A stretch of 64,000 bases of DNA from Sphaerosporella brunnea (Eukaryota > Ascomycota > Pezizomycetes > Pezizales > Pyronemataceae), in assembly GCA_008704415.1 (NCBI GenBank), contig VXIS01000267.1:1-64000 (forward strand), written 5' to 3'. The translations under genes and the position numbers were made by a program. The notes beneath the pieces were generated by a model. The model did not search any database. It was not told where the DNA came from and worked only from the letters and a program-made list of their open reading frames with translations. Positions within the stretch are counted from its first letter, which is position 1; each line of letters starts with the position of its first letter. Positions 44,799 to 57,174 of the stretch are shown here, one piece after another.

Positions 44799-45140
44799 TC
44801 TGGTAGCGGCTGTGCCAGTGCTGTTGCCGCTGGTTGGGGCCGGAGCGGGTACACGCTGCAGGAAGCAACTCGTGAGGTATGCGTTCTGTGGTTCATACAA
44901 ACAGCGGTGACATTTGACCGTGTAAGTGAACGCGCGGGGTGGACCACAGGGAAATGTCAAATCGGCAACGGTCTGGTAGCGGCGGCGTAGTGCTGTCGGT
45001 AGATATTGGGGTTGGCGAGGGTGGACGCTTGAAGGAAGCCACCGGTGAGGTATGCATTCTGGGTGAATGCTAAAAGCGGGTACATTTATAATGTAATTGC
45101 ACGCTCGGGGGCGGATCACAGGGAAACATCGCAGAAAAAC
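44799..45140. repeat. 173-bp imperfect tandem duplication
   Basis: Two units, 44799-44971 and 44972 to about 45140, both begin TCTGGTAGCGGC and share blocks GTGAGGTATGC-TTCTG and GGA-CACAGGGAAA. The minus strand is open across both (about 44706-45203), giving a repeated Cys-containing FP-C/I-PPR/RPR region. Whether it is or was coding is unclear. The 173-bp period is not a multiple of three, so the two units are read in different frames. Confidence 0.6.
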
Positions 45141-45586
45141 ACCAAACGGAGCGGTATACGCAAAGCGTGCCGTCACTTTTCTCGCCTCGATCCAGCCGAC
45201 CACGTGAATGACAGCGCGAAGACCTTGCGTGGGGACTATTCAAAGCCAGCATGAACCGTACCTCGGAGACAAACCGCACACCCGGCCCCTCCGCCGCCGC
45301 CCCGCGCGAGGCGCTCGATGTAACGTAACCCATTATTCACGCAACAGGAGCTGGCAGTGCGGAGTACCAGCCACAGACCTGTCGCTGTGCCGTCTCGCTG
45401 CACCGCTCCCGAATGTCCGTCCGCGTGGGAATCGGTATTTTCCGCAGCAATCAGTTCGTAGTCTGCTGTTTGTGAGCCTCTGGTCCCTCGAGCGCGGTTC
45501 ACTTTCTGATGCCATGCGATCCCAGGTCTTGAGAAAAGCCCCGAAAATAAACAAGAACGTCAATTGAATCCTAACCCTAGCCCCTA

Positions 45587-46090
45587 CTACGATCTCCGCG
45601 TTGCCATCAACACCACCAACGTGGCGCGGCGGTAAGCATAGACAGCGTTCTGCTCGTCGGCGGCGTTGACTGCGACAACCTGCCGGTCGAGTTGTTTTGG
45701 CAGCTCCGTTGCCACCGGTCCGGTGCCCTCGACATTCGTCTTCCAGTTGAACTGCACATCGAGGAAATGGTGTCCCTGCTCGCGATGCTCACCTCCGTGC
45801 AGCGGCTGAAGCGCAAATATGCCGTTGTCCAACAGCGCGTGCAGGCGGCCGCACATGGCGATGCCGTTGGTCCCCAGCCAGCTTATGCGGCCACCGGCCA
45901 TCTCCCAGATACGCCGCTGCCACGCCGCGCCGAGCGCCACCGCCAGCATGAACCAGAAGCAGCAGTTGTGGGAGGACGTCTTCGCCGCGAGCGCGTGGGG
46001 CAGGATGTGGCAGCCGACCACATTCAGGTCCGCGTGGAGCGCAGTGCTCCAACTGCCGGTCGAGACACGCCTTCCGGTGCGATGAGACGG
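45587..46090 (-). CDS. HNH-nuclease-like reading frame, probably partial
   Basis: A minus-strand frame open from 46090 to 45587, with no in-frame ATG near its beginning, so it is probably a downstream exon. The pattern matches fungal HNH_2-like domains: VSTGSW near the start, then GCHILPHALAAKTSSHN with the first His pair, and NGIAMCGRLHALLDNGIFAL with the Asn and final His of the HNH fold. A C-terminal segment FLDVQFNWKTN and QNAVYAYRRATLVVLMATRR follows, then a stop. If active it would cut nucleic acid using a metal ion. Fungal proteins of this type are numerous and mostly uncharacterised. Assignment rests on motif spacing only. Confidence 0.5.
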   Translation of the reverse strand, partial: PSHRTGRRVSTGSWSTALHADLNVVGCHILPHALAAKTSSHNCCFWFMLAVALGAAWQRRIWEMAGGRISWLGTNGIAMCGRLHALLDNGIFALQPLHGGEHREQGHHFLDVQFNWKTNVEGTGPVATELPKQLDRQVVAVNAADEQNAVYAYRRATLVVLMATRRS

Positions 46091-49000
46091 TTACTTGTGC
46101 AGGTAGATGCCATCAAAATAGGAAGCACATCACGGGTTCGGGCTCACCCTGAAATGGGATCTATATCCAGCGAGGATGGGTAGCTGGGTGTCTGAGAGTG
46201 CGAGATGTCGAGTCATGGTCCTGTCGCGACACCTCGCTCCAAGACCGTCAAAACGCTGTAGGACCTCAACTTTCACCCTGTAACCGTGTAGTATCACATA
46301 ACAGAAACAGGAATCAATCGTCAATCAACTCTCCGTTCAAAGACGAACGCAAGCGGACGAGAACGCGGCCATGGTAAAAAGCTGTCGCTTCTCAGGCTCC
46401 TCAATGTCAGACGGCACTCCTGCTCCAGTCCCGCGGTGAGAGATGCAGTCATGTCGACGTGCGAAGCAATGAATATGATATCAACCACCGGATTGACATC
46501 GCTGTCGAAGGCCAGCGTAGCGACACTGGGGAAACCACTCTTCAGAGCCTGCGTATTCTCGTTGTGCTACCGCAGATTCACGGGCAGCAAGTATACATTG
46601 CGCACTCCATCACAACCCTTCGCTGTCACCCAGCAATCGAGCGTAATGTGGACGGTCACTAACGCCGTTTACAGATCAAGCTCACCGTACCAGCCCTTCG
46701 CGATACCGTAATCCAACACTGCGCGAAGTTGGCTCTGTGACGACCGCGCTATACCTCTCCATACGCGTCACCGGCGGCCGGTGTATGGGAACAATGTAGG
46801 ACATCATACGAAATGGCATGAGCCACATCTCGATCAACGCAAATCGCCCTGGAAGGCTACAGCACAGTCCGAGGCAACGTGTCCGGCGTGCTTACACTGC
46901 CAAAACAAAACGTGATGCACCACGATTTCTCTCTACCTCCCATCACAAACGCGGCTCTTGCCACGTCTTTCGCCTCTTGTAAGTTTCCAGCACGAGCGGC
47001 CCCGCGATCGGATGTGCAGGCTTGAGGAGAAAACGGCTCTCCCTAAAGAACGGATTCACTAGCAGCGTCACCCGTTTGACCAGGCCACCAGAGACGACAG
47101 CAACGGCCGAACAGCTCTCTATTATCGATGGTGTACTGATGTATGTGTGTCTGAAATGAATTTCACAACGGATTGCAGCTGTGCGCGATGCGACGTAGCT
47201 GATGACGCCCGTACACTTATGATAGCGGCACAGTCGTTGCCAAATGTGATTACCGGGCAACAATGGAACCGCAAACGGGTCCATCGCGCCCATGCCACGA
47301 CACGCTCACCGCTTGCACGGTCCCTTTCGCGACGTTGAATATGTCTTTGACAGAGTTGTACGCACCTGTGCAACTCAACCTGGGGGATGTCCACCTACCC
47401 TGCGATTAATGCTACTGCAATCATGCGTCGCTAATCATCATACAGAAGTTCTGTTGTGATATCCTGGACTACTCACGAGTTCGGTGGTATCCTGCTCTTT
47501 TCGAAGGTTTCGTGGTGATGCCGAGAAAAAAAAGAAAAAAAAAGATGCATACATCGGTATCCGAACCGGTACCTATCGCACTTCAGTAACCACGATCTGA
47601 TTCTTTCCAATGAAGGGCGGCATGCTATGCATGCACGGAGTGCCTAAGGCGGTCGTCAAAGCACTGCCGTTTCGTCACGCGTTCTCAAATCAAGTGCCGG
47701 AACATTTTTATTATGCTTCCACTCCTATCACCTGGGCCCCGCCTGCCTGACTAGTTCCCCACACGGCCAGGCCAGAGCTCATCGCGCGTTCCGATTTCAA
47801 ACTCTCCGACGCCAATCAAAACATGAGCGGTTTCTCGAGCTGCGTGTCAGAGTGGTATCATATGAAGCAACAATGCTGTGATCATCGTCAATTCGTCGTG
47901 CACGAGCAACAGGTCACGCTGCCCGCAAGCGGGCCGGGCGGCGATTGAAAAAGCCGGGCTTGCTTTTTTACCAGCCCAACGCAGTCAAACGCAGCCAGCC
48001 AGGTGGGCTGGCCAAGGAGCATACCGGACAGCGGGTAGATTGCGATTGGGGTTCGCGATCGGCCTCGCCGTAACCATCGCGGGTCATTTCATTCTAACAT
48101 GCCACTCCACCTTTTTCCAGAACAGCCTCTGGTCCTCTGACCCGGCACCTCTTACCTCGCAATCACCTTGACCGCAAACATAGTGAATCTTCCTGAATAC
48201 GCCAACGACCTCAAGGACCTCAAGGTTGGCGAACAACCCTCGCAAATATCCCGAACCTTCGCCCCCCTTCTTCAAATCCCACTTCCCTAACCTCGATCCC
48301 TGCGCCGCATTTCACATGGCGTCACTTGATGGGGTCTGTCAGTACGCCTGTTGAACCGAAATCCCATCTGAGGCACCGTGTCAAACACGTAAGATCCAGT
48401 TACGGTGACACTCATCACTCATAGAGTCGGCAAGCGAAGCAGTACATCCCCGTCGAGTATCGCGCCAATGCGCAGCCGGCACAATTGCCCACGTTGAGTG
48501 ATGGACTCAAGCCGAGTCGAGCCGAGCCATGAGGAAGGCTCGAGCCAGGGCGACTTGTTAAAAGATGGGCTTGTCAATCCGAACCGATCCTGAAATGCTG
48601 GTCCAGCTTTGGCTAGAACTACCATACAGTTTCAGATGTACGAGCCAGTGAGTGGGAGGTTGCACACAGTGTCGTTCGAGATGGCACTATACTAGTATAT
48701 ATTCGACATATCTGCTCTGGAATAAAAGCCTTCAAGCTTGCGTTCCTGCGATGCGTCCATACCCTCGGCGTCGCGCTCGTCCGGATGCTCCTGACCATCA
48801 CCAGGGGCATGATCTCCGCGTTCGCTCCGGCAACAGGCTCAGTCCAGCTAGGCTTGCCGAAGAGTCAGGCTTGGCTCGATTCTGCGCGAGGCTCGCGCTT
48901 TTAGTTCGTGCCAGCTCGGCTTGTGTCCGTTCCTAACACGTCACCGGCCTCGTGGAAATGCACCAGAGAAGCAGCGGTGTATATGCGCTCCGAAACGAGT

Positions 49001-52000
49001 CAGATCAACCGCAGAGCGTGGTCGAAGATGCCTCGCCAACAGCCGGTTCGCGAGACGGTGGCAGAAAGGGCTTGGCTTATGCTTTTCTCTCAGTTTCACG
49101 CAATCAGAGGATACAAGCTCTGCTCGGTCTTGTCGTGATGAGCCTGTGGCGACACTCATCCTCCGCCTCCTCGTGGTCATGCTGACAGTGAAAACCAGCT
49201 CTGTGCCTACTTCCGCCGGCATTGACCTACTCGTGGGCGACCGGAAATTGCCAACAAGTCTTGCTGCTGTTCAGTGTGCCAGAGCACCAACCTTATATCG
49301 CGCGAGGGCAAAAAAGAGCACTTGCATCGTTACCCTCTATCTACTAGCTATATTACACCTCAGTAGGGACGCGCCTTGTTTAGACTGCGGCTGTGAGTGC
49401 AACATCAACAGCGGCCACTCTGGTCCTCCGCCTGTTCTTGCCGACACTTCAAACCAACCTCATGCCAACTACCGTGGCCTCTCTGCTGCTTGCGGACGGG
49501 CAGAGATTCCCAACAGGTCTGGTGGCCGCCACTCCCAATTCTCACGCAATAGCAACATTGTGACCACAGACAGATTCGGCACGTTAATGAACCTACCTTT
49601 CAATGCCGGTGGCAGGTGTAGGAGGACGAGCTTGCGCATATACGTTGTTTCATTCAAACTAGCTGATCGCTACGGCGGCGGCAATAGATTGGGGGTGGTT
49701 TGAGGTTTGAGGAAGCGCCCTCAAAGGTCGAATATCGGCCAATCGAAGGTACTAAGGTGGCGGAGGAGATATCTGCCCGACCTCTACCAGTTGAACAGCG
49801 GCAACTGATTCAGGACGGTGATAACATTTACTATGGTTGCTCCGAGAGCAAATAGCCACCAGGTGACTATAAAAGGACGGCAGGAGCAGCGGGACGTGAG
49901 GTAGCAGGAGACTTCGACCCTCTCTCAGCCAGTTCAACGCCAGCTAGCACCCTGGCAGCGACGATGGCTTAAGCGCGGTCAACACCCGTAAGACTGATAT
50001 TCCCATGTAGGAAGCGGTCCTGGTTGGAAGGCGTCTGTCCTCAAGCTAGGGATGCCCAAACCTGCATACCTTTGAGGCCAAATTTCATACAGTTCAAGGT
50101 TGTGAGGTAGCAGGAAGGCGAGGCGGGGGTGCACAGAACGCGGAGACTGTGGTCATGACTTGTTCAATCTAAACGCAGTGAAACCGTTGATGTCGGTACG
50201 ACTCAGTAAACCTTCCCGGTTGTAAGGCCGTGGCTATTGGGCAGAAGGGCGATCAGGATGCTTCAACCGCGTGTACGATTAGATGTTTCCAAGTGCCACA
50301 TGCACCGGCGATGCTGGCCGTTAAGACGGCTATGTCTAGGTCAAACCACGGCCAGGCAAAGTTAGTGGGTAAGCTGGAAGGGCGGGGGTGGTGCACCAGC
50401 GGCGATTTCACCCAGATCTTGTTGAATTCGAAGCACAGTAACACGGGTGGAAACACTGTATATGGGAGGCCTTGAACAGCTAAATCCAGGTCACGTGACT
50501 GTCATAGGAAGGTAGGAAGGAGGATGGCACGAGTGCTGACAGGAACATTTGATTTTGGGGCTAAGTATAATGGCGGTGTTGCTGACCCAGCGCTCCCAGC
50601 GGGCAGGAAACTCTATCTACCCATCCCAGGTGTAGCTTCCTGATCCTTCACTGAATACACTGACACACGTTTCCAGTCCAGCAGTGGAAAAAGCGTCTGA
50701 ATCTCACCGCCAATTGGGCTCAACAATGTTTCCGTTCAGCAAGTGTGACTCCGTCTAGTAGGAACTACAAGCTGGTGAAGGCAGTAAGGCCAATAGCTTG
50801 GTGTTTACCCCGGTGTTGCTAAGGTTTCAGCCTGACACAGTTCGAGGTAGAATGGTCAGTCGCTGCGTTCAGGCAACATGATTTTGCGTAGCCATACTGA
50901 TCGATGGGGGATGCTGGATGGGTCTTGTCCACATGGTTGCGACCATGGATACGCCAAACATCACAACCGCAACGTAGCAACATCACCGAGAGTAATTGTT
51001 TTGAAGAATTCCGTGAAGAATAAGACGCAAATATGTATTTTCAGTAGGATAGATATGTTCGTTTTTGCGCGGGATTGTAGCGCGCGAGTCTTTTGCCAAA
51101 TCAGGGGTACAACGTTGCAGTCGAAGGGATACTGTCCCGGCAGGACGAGTACGTCAATCACCGCCAAATTGAGCCAGCATAGTAGCAGGAGGAGACCAGT
51201 ATCCGGTGAGGGAACATCGTGATCATACCGTGGTCAACGACGGCGGAACACCGGGATTCAGCATGGGCAGGAAGCCTAGGACGGCCACTCTGAATATCGA
51301 TACGCCGCATGAATATCCGGTTTCGGCTACAATCAGGTCAGGAATATCGGATAGGGCCTTTGGGCCTTATGGTCGTCACCACGTCAACAGCCGTGGGAGA
51401 GTGTCTGCACGCACCAACTGTAGTTCAGAGAAAACTCGCACATATGTACATGAACCTGCCCGCTTGAAGTCTGAACTGCAGAAGTGAATGACGTATTCCC
51501 CAGCTCAAATGGAGCCGTAAATCCAAGAACAGGGCACACACATTTGCCGCATAGAGCAGCTTTACCGCGGCTACGTCGATGTGGAACGGAAGCCTGGCGA
51601 AGACTGGTTGCAGGCGCAGTTGGCCATTTCGCTCGATTCAATGCCAGCACAGATGCAATTGTTGGCAATAGGTCCAGGCGATTGGAGACACCTGGGACAG
51701 CTACACTGACACTTGAGAGAGAGCAGCGACTGCTCGCAGGCAAAGCAAAAGAGAAGCATGAAGTGCAGCAATCACAGCATGAGCCGCGCGTTGAGTAGCA
51801 ATCAACCACCCACCGCTGCTGGCAATTCGCCGACAAGGAAACTCATCCACAAACAAAACTGCTATCCCTAAAACACAGTCAAATAACAAGTTTCCCTGCC
51901 AACAGTACCACAACGCCGATGTACACAAACGAGCACTATAATCAGATCGTAAGACAGTCAATCACCCTCTTCTCGATGAACGCCAGGAACATCTTAGGAA

Positions 52001-55000
52001 TAGCAGGAAAGTGCGGTTCCTCACTGCGTCAGTTGCCGGGCATGTCTAAAAGGTGCTGCGAACACTCACCGCCTTGCAAAGTCTTGTTGTTCCGACAAAA
52101 CCCGGTTGGTGATACCAAGTGCGCACTGTATCCAGCCACTGCAGATTGGATTTGGTCGCACAATGGTTCGCTCCGTGATCATGGACCACGAAGAGTATAT
52201 ATGGGTCTCTCAACTAACCGTAATATGAATCATTACCGCCAAAAGGCGTTATTTGTCTCGGCGTAGACCATAACCTTTGAATGACAGTGATCGCCGGAAG
52301 TCCGATCTAGTCTGATAGAAATGTGCGTTGAACTTGTGAGATCCGGCGTTTCTGCGTAACACCGCAGTCACTCAGGTAATGCGCTGAATAGCGTCCCTCT
52401 CGTTCTAAGAATGATCTCCAATCAGGTGGTATTGGAGGAGCTGTACACTCCCGAGGAGGTTGCTTCGCCTTGCAGTTCGGTGCATCTTTGATGCCATCCG
52501 TCCTTCCGAGCGCTGAACTGCCACTTCAGGCAACCGGCAGTGCCCCACCGGAGTCTTCTTCCATAATCTTCGGCATATCACGCTTGCAGACCTATAGGTC
52601 TGGCTTGGGGGCTTACCTGTTTATCTTTTGTCATGGGCTTTGCTTATTGTCCGTAGATACACTTCGGCCAGCTGCAACAGAGCTGCATCAAGACGTCTGT
52701 TTCCCTTCCAGTTGTAAATTTGGCACCGCGGCTTCGCTCGTGCAGTTGCGCGCTCCGCGGCCAGCTTTGTCAGCGTCCCAGCGTCCGAGAATGGGTCGCG
52801 GAGGGTACCGCCTGGTTGAAGGTGGCATCACTCGTGTTTCCGGCAACCTGTGGCTGCTGTCTGTATTGATCGTGCTCGTTCTATGTTGATGTGGATGTTG
52901 GTTGTCGATTTGGGGTGTGTACATGTAGTGCGGTGGGTGCGACAGATTGTGATGGGTACCAGTAATAAAGCTGGGACCATGGGTTTTCACAGCGCAACAA
53001 CGAAACCCCACCCGCTAGGTTTCGCGGTGCTTCGGTGGAAATAGTACCAGATTGCGTCTCTGCTGTTCCTGTTACAACCGTACAACGAGCGTCATCTCGA
53101 CCCGAATCCCAGAATTGACTGAATTTGCCGGCATGCTTCGCCAAACCCGATCCAAGAAACGTCCAACCACCCCATGCCTGTGCCTCCTCTGATCATACCT
53201 CTGATAGCATGATGCTGAAAGAGGTTTGCCAGCAGCAAAAACGCAGAGCGCCCAGACTTCATACGAAGGGCAAGCGATGATCGACTGGTGATCATGCGCC
53301 CTGAGAAGAAGCCGTTCTGTGCAATGATGGTGCTTAAGAGGTCTTCGTTATCTCGGGAGTCTGCTGATTTTTGGATGGTTGATTCAACCCCTCGAGGTTC
53401 AAGTGGACATCGCGCCCGGGCTGGACAAAATGCTCTATATATATAAATGATGCTGCCCCGGATTACGAAAATGGCCATATATGCAGCTATCACCCTCCAA
53501 TTGCAACATCCATCACTGGGGTTCAGTTACTGGGCCCACGTTCAGACCTCATCCACCTGGATTGTCAGGCAATGAGTTTGGATGCTGTTGTGTATGCCGC
53601 AGTTGTGCCAAGCTTAAACGGCTGTCTGTGAGCTTCCGGTTGACGGTATTTGAACGCATTGTACTGCAGGTCCTGACCAGGTCATTCGGCAAGCACCGAC
53701 CTGTTCGGCTTTATGATGGATGGTATACACAACAGTCAGGGGCGCGACGGCGGATCGGAACGAAGTTGTCGGGGTTGCTTGAACAGTTCTCCGTTCGGCG
53801 AAATCTTGGGCTTGATCACTACACAACGCCGCACACTTTAGCTGCGGTTAAATTACAGTTCCGGAAAACGAGGCAGCACATATCCCACGCCCATCATTCT
53901 GCCCCCATCGACTGCCAGCACCGAAATCAGCAAGCCACCATGACTATACTGCCGCAACTCATCAACGTATACCATGGTTACTGTAATTGTCCTTTAAGGC
54001 TGTATTCGCGATCCGAGACTAGGCGATCTACGCATGGAGACTGGTGGTGCGGCAATTGAGGTGGGTGGGTGTGTCAGGCCAAGGCCAGAAGGAGCAGGAA
54101 GGCCGGTCCTACTTAGGACGCGACCTTCTTACCGTTTGGGAAAGTTGTGAGGTTTGTTGTTGTGGAGGGGAAGATTGTCTTTGGGTCGCGATGCATGTTT
54201 TCTTTCATATGGGCTAACTGCGCCGCCGACGCACGTTCGGCGACTTTCAAAGAGGTATTGGTTGCGGCGTTTTGCAGATGGTGTCGGCTGTGGTAAAGTA
54301 CATCGCTGGACGTGACACTGATACAACCTGCAAATGACATGCGAGATGAACTTCGATAACAGCCAATTCTATTCCTTATGTCGTCCAGACCCGTGGTTTA
54401 GGGTTGAAGACCTCCGAGCCAAGGCTGCAGACCTTTTGCGGAGCAGACCTTTTGCGGAGCAGCTACTCCATCAGTCGCCGTAATTGTGTGTTATTTCTTG
54501 CCAAATGGAGCCCCTGCTGTACCAGGCAGAGCCGTGAGATCCCGGCCAAAACAAGGCCGCGGTTTGCGCCATGCGCCGGATGGCTAATCGGCAAGTTGGC
54601 AGTTTTGCGCCTGGCAACGGGTGATCGTTTAACCTGTTGTCGATTTAGGAAATACTCATGATATGCGTTGACGGATTGGCTGCAGGCAGCAAATTACGAT
54701 ACGCGACTGGGTGAGTCCCTCGACCTCACCGTTTGACAAACTCTGGACTGAGGGTATAGGCTGGCTCTGTGCTGTTGTATCTACTATCGTGTAGAGCGCT
54801 GTGTTTGGAAAGTTTTCCGGGCGGGACGGTTATGACAAGAAACCGGGGAGCCAAAGGATAAAGCAAAGCGAAGAGACGGGTCTACAGGGAAAAAACGTCC
54901 GTAAGAACGCTTTGAGCGCGGCATAAGGGCATAGTGAGTGAATTCTGGGCATAGGATAATGTTTTAATCCGGGTGAGGTGTTTACGTAAGCGGGTGCGCA

Positions 55001-56780
55001 GCACAGACGAGTTTCTGAGCGCCGCGGAGCCATGGCGGCCAACACGCTCGTGGTGGCAATGGATGCACGGCGTTTTGGATACCTGGGACATCTACTAGTC
55101 AGGTCAAACAACGACCGTGCCCAGGCAGTCTGGGAACTGGTGGGATGGCGGTCGAGGGTAGGTGGCGGCACCTTCGTACATATTGCAAGCAGTTCAACGC
55201 CAGAAAGCACACCACTGGCAGCAAAAATTGCCGTGCATATGGGACCATAGGCAATCATTCCCACGTCAAACAGCGGTCCGGGTGAACGTAGTATAGTCCC
55301 AGGATGAGCGGCGGGGTCTAGTACGAAAACATTTCTGCCATATCTCAAGCAGTTCCGAACGAACGATCACGGCGGCTGCAGCGATACATTCAGTGCATTT
55401 AGGACCTCTGAAAACATTATTCCGTGCTTCAGTCAGCGGATAGAGTGTCGCCCACATGATCTCCCGGTTTGATTTGTATATTGAAGCGCGCAGAACCTCA
55501 CGTCCTTCGATCTCCTTCTTTGACACCGGCTCGGGCATGGCAAATTGTATGGGGGCTCGAGCCGAAGTTCGAGCTTTCCAGGCTTCGCTCAGCTCAGCGA
55601 GCCGAAGCCGTGATGAGCCGAGCCTGCACGAGCGGACCCCACGGCTCAGCTTGAGCCGGCTCATGTCAATCACTAGGCAAATCCGATCATGAATTCTATT
55701 GAGAGCATTTGGAGGGTACCCCAGCGGTCATGGTAGGTTGATGCCAAACATTACCTTCGTTTGTTCACAGTTTCTTCATCGTGGTGTTACTTTATCTTAG
55801 TCCGTCGTCATTGTCTGCAGCCATCACTCAGATTTTCGCCCAAACAGGTCGCATTTTGAGACAACCGCCCTTTGCGGTGCAGTGGATCAGAGATGCAGGG
55901 TCCGATCTTCAATTGTTAAACGTGTGGAGTTTTGAGGGCTCTTATAAGCAGCGTTGCACGCGAATCGAGAATTCTCGACGAGGGTCTCGGTCTCGTGAGA
56001 ATCGTGCGGTCTCGAAATGCCTCGCCGGTCCCGTGGCAGTTCCGACGGTTCTCGTTCGGTCTCGTCATTCTCGAGAGTGCTCGGTTGTCTCGCCACCTTT
56101 CAGGCTGCTATGGTGCCGCTGTTGTTTGGAGAGGCATAGCTCAGGTTGTGAAGGGTCTGCAGGGCGCCGGGTTCCTCCAAAGCCTTCAACTCCAGACACC
56201 ACCCGATGAACTTGAACGTTACCGGCAGATGCCTTTCATGACAAATATAGGGACGAAATTTTCGATAATCAGTCGTGCCAGCCCCTGGTAGGATAGCAGA
56301 TGGCGAAACGTGAGACCTAAAACCGGAAGGGTAGAGATCTGATCTGTGCCGGATTCGAGAAGTGACGACCAACCCCGTCTTCGGTCCTGCGCACAACAGC
56401 GGGCGGGGATTTGGAGGCAACAGGGAGAACGGCGAGGTGCGACAGTTCGTCGCGCAGCAACTGGGGCTGGATCTTCAGGCGGTTGGCAAGAGGATCCGCC
56501 GGAATCAGACGTGGGTAAGCGGGTTTGTGCATCCGCCGAAGACGGCTGGAAAGGTTGCAAGGACGAGGAGGAGGAGGAGCAGGAGAAGGAGGAGGCGGAG
56601 GAGCTTGGCTCTTCAAGCCCGGGGATTAGCCCAAGTTGGATCTTGAGGCGGTTGGGCGTCCACGCCGATCGCCTTTTCCACGCGTCAACACTTCGCTGGC
56701 GTCGAAACCTCTGCGACCGCAGTAGCATCATGATCAGAAACCACGTTCTATGAGCTGTAGGCGGCCGCCGAAGTTGCAAA
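46091..56780. other. mostly anonymous, repeat-derived sequence (about 10.7 kb)
   Basis: No gene could be supported. A 260-codon + frame at 48921-49703 lacks motifs. Points noted: GCTCGAGCC-type clusters at about 48500-48560, 48840-48930 and 55555-55665; TATA-like ACTATAAAAGG near 49866 and CTATATATATAAA near 53435; a GTCTCG-rich, partly palindromic block at about 55955-56098 containing TCGAGAATTCTCGA (55965-55978); and a 16-bp tandem duplication near 54430. Confidence 0.4.
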
Positions 56781-57015
56781 GTCCGTAAAATTGCGGTCGG
56801 TAGCGCTGGCGCGGACAGGATTTAGTTCCAAACGTTTGCAGATACCACAAGCAAGTACCCTTCAGCTGCACCGCCGCCTCGAGGACAGCTCCGCGGGAGA
56901 CATAGTCGTCGGCCACGCCGATTGGCTTTTCCACGCGTCGACACCCGCAGCTGCAGGCGGTCGCCGAAGCTGCAGGGTCTGTAACATAGCTGTCCGTAGC
57001 CCTGGTGCGCACAAG
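56655..57015. repeat. imperfect direct repeats about 195-255 bp apart
   Basis: CACGCCGAT followed by CTTTTCCACGCGTC occurs at about 56661 and 56914, and AGGCGG-CGCCGAAG-TGCA occurs at about 56759 and 56954. They lie just downstream of the convergent 57-60 kb gene. The two frames across them share HAD-LFHAST and GGRRSCKV/GGRRSCRV-like peptides, suggesting an old duplication of a coding or TE-derived segment. Confidence 0.5.
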
Positions 57016-57174
57016 TCCAATCACCATCACGTCGATGGGCAGGGTGATGGTGTCATTATCGCAGGGTAGAGTCAGACGATAACCCAAACCCGATCAGAAT
57101 ATTTGACATACGAAAATAAAGAATTGATATTGGCAAGAACTACAACCGGAAAAACGGCAACAACATCCGCCCCA

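Noticed and set aside
47919..47965. Possible sixth LINE hairpin tail (CCCGCAAGCGGG then GATTGAAAAAG)
   Set aside because: It lacks the GAATACAT-ATGATT block and any upstream LINE UTR similarity, so chance is as likely.
48921..49703. 260-codon open frame on the + strand
   Set aside because: No motif, mixed composition, and no leader or intron signals. A short match to the hAT region on the opposite strand suggests TE-derived sequence.
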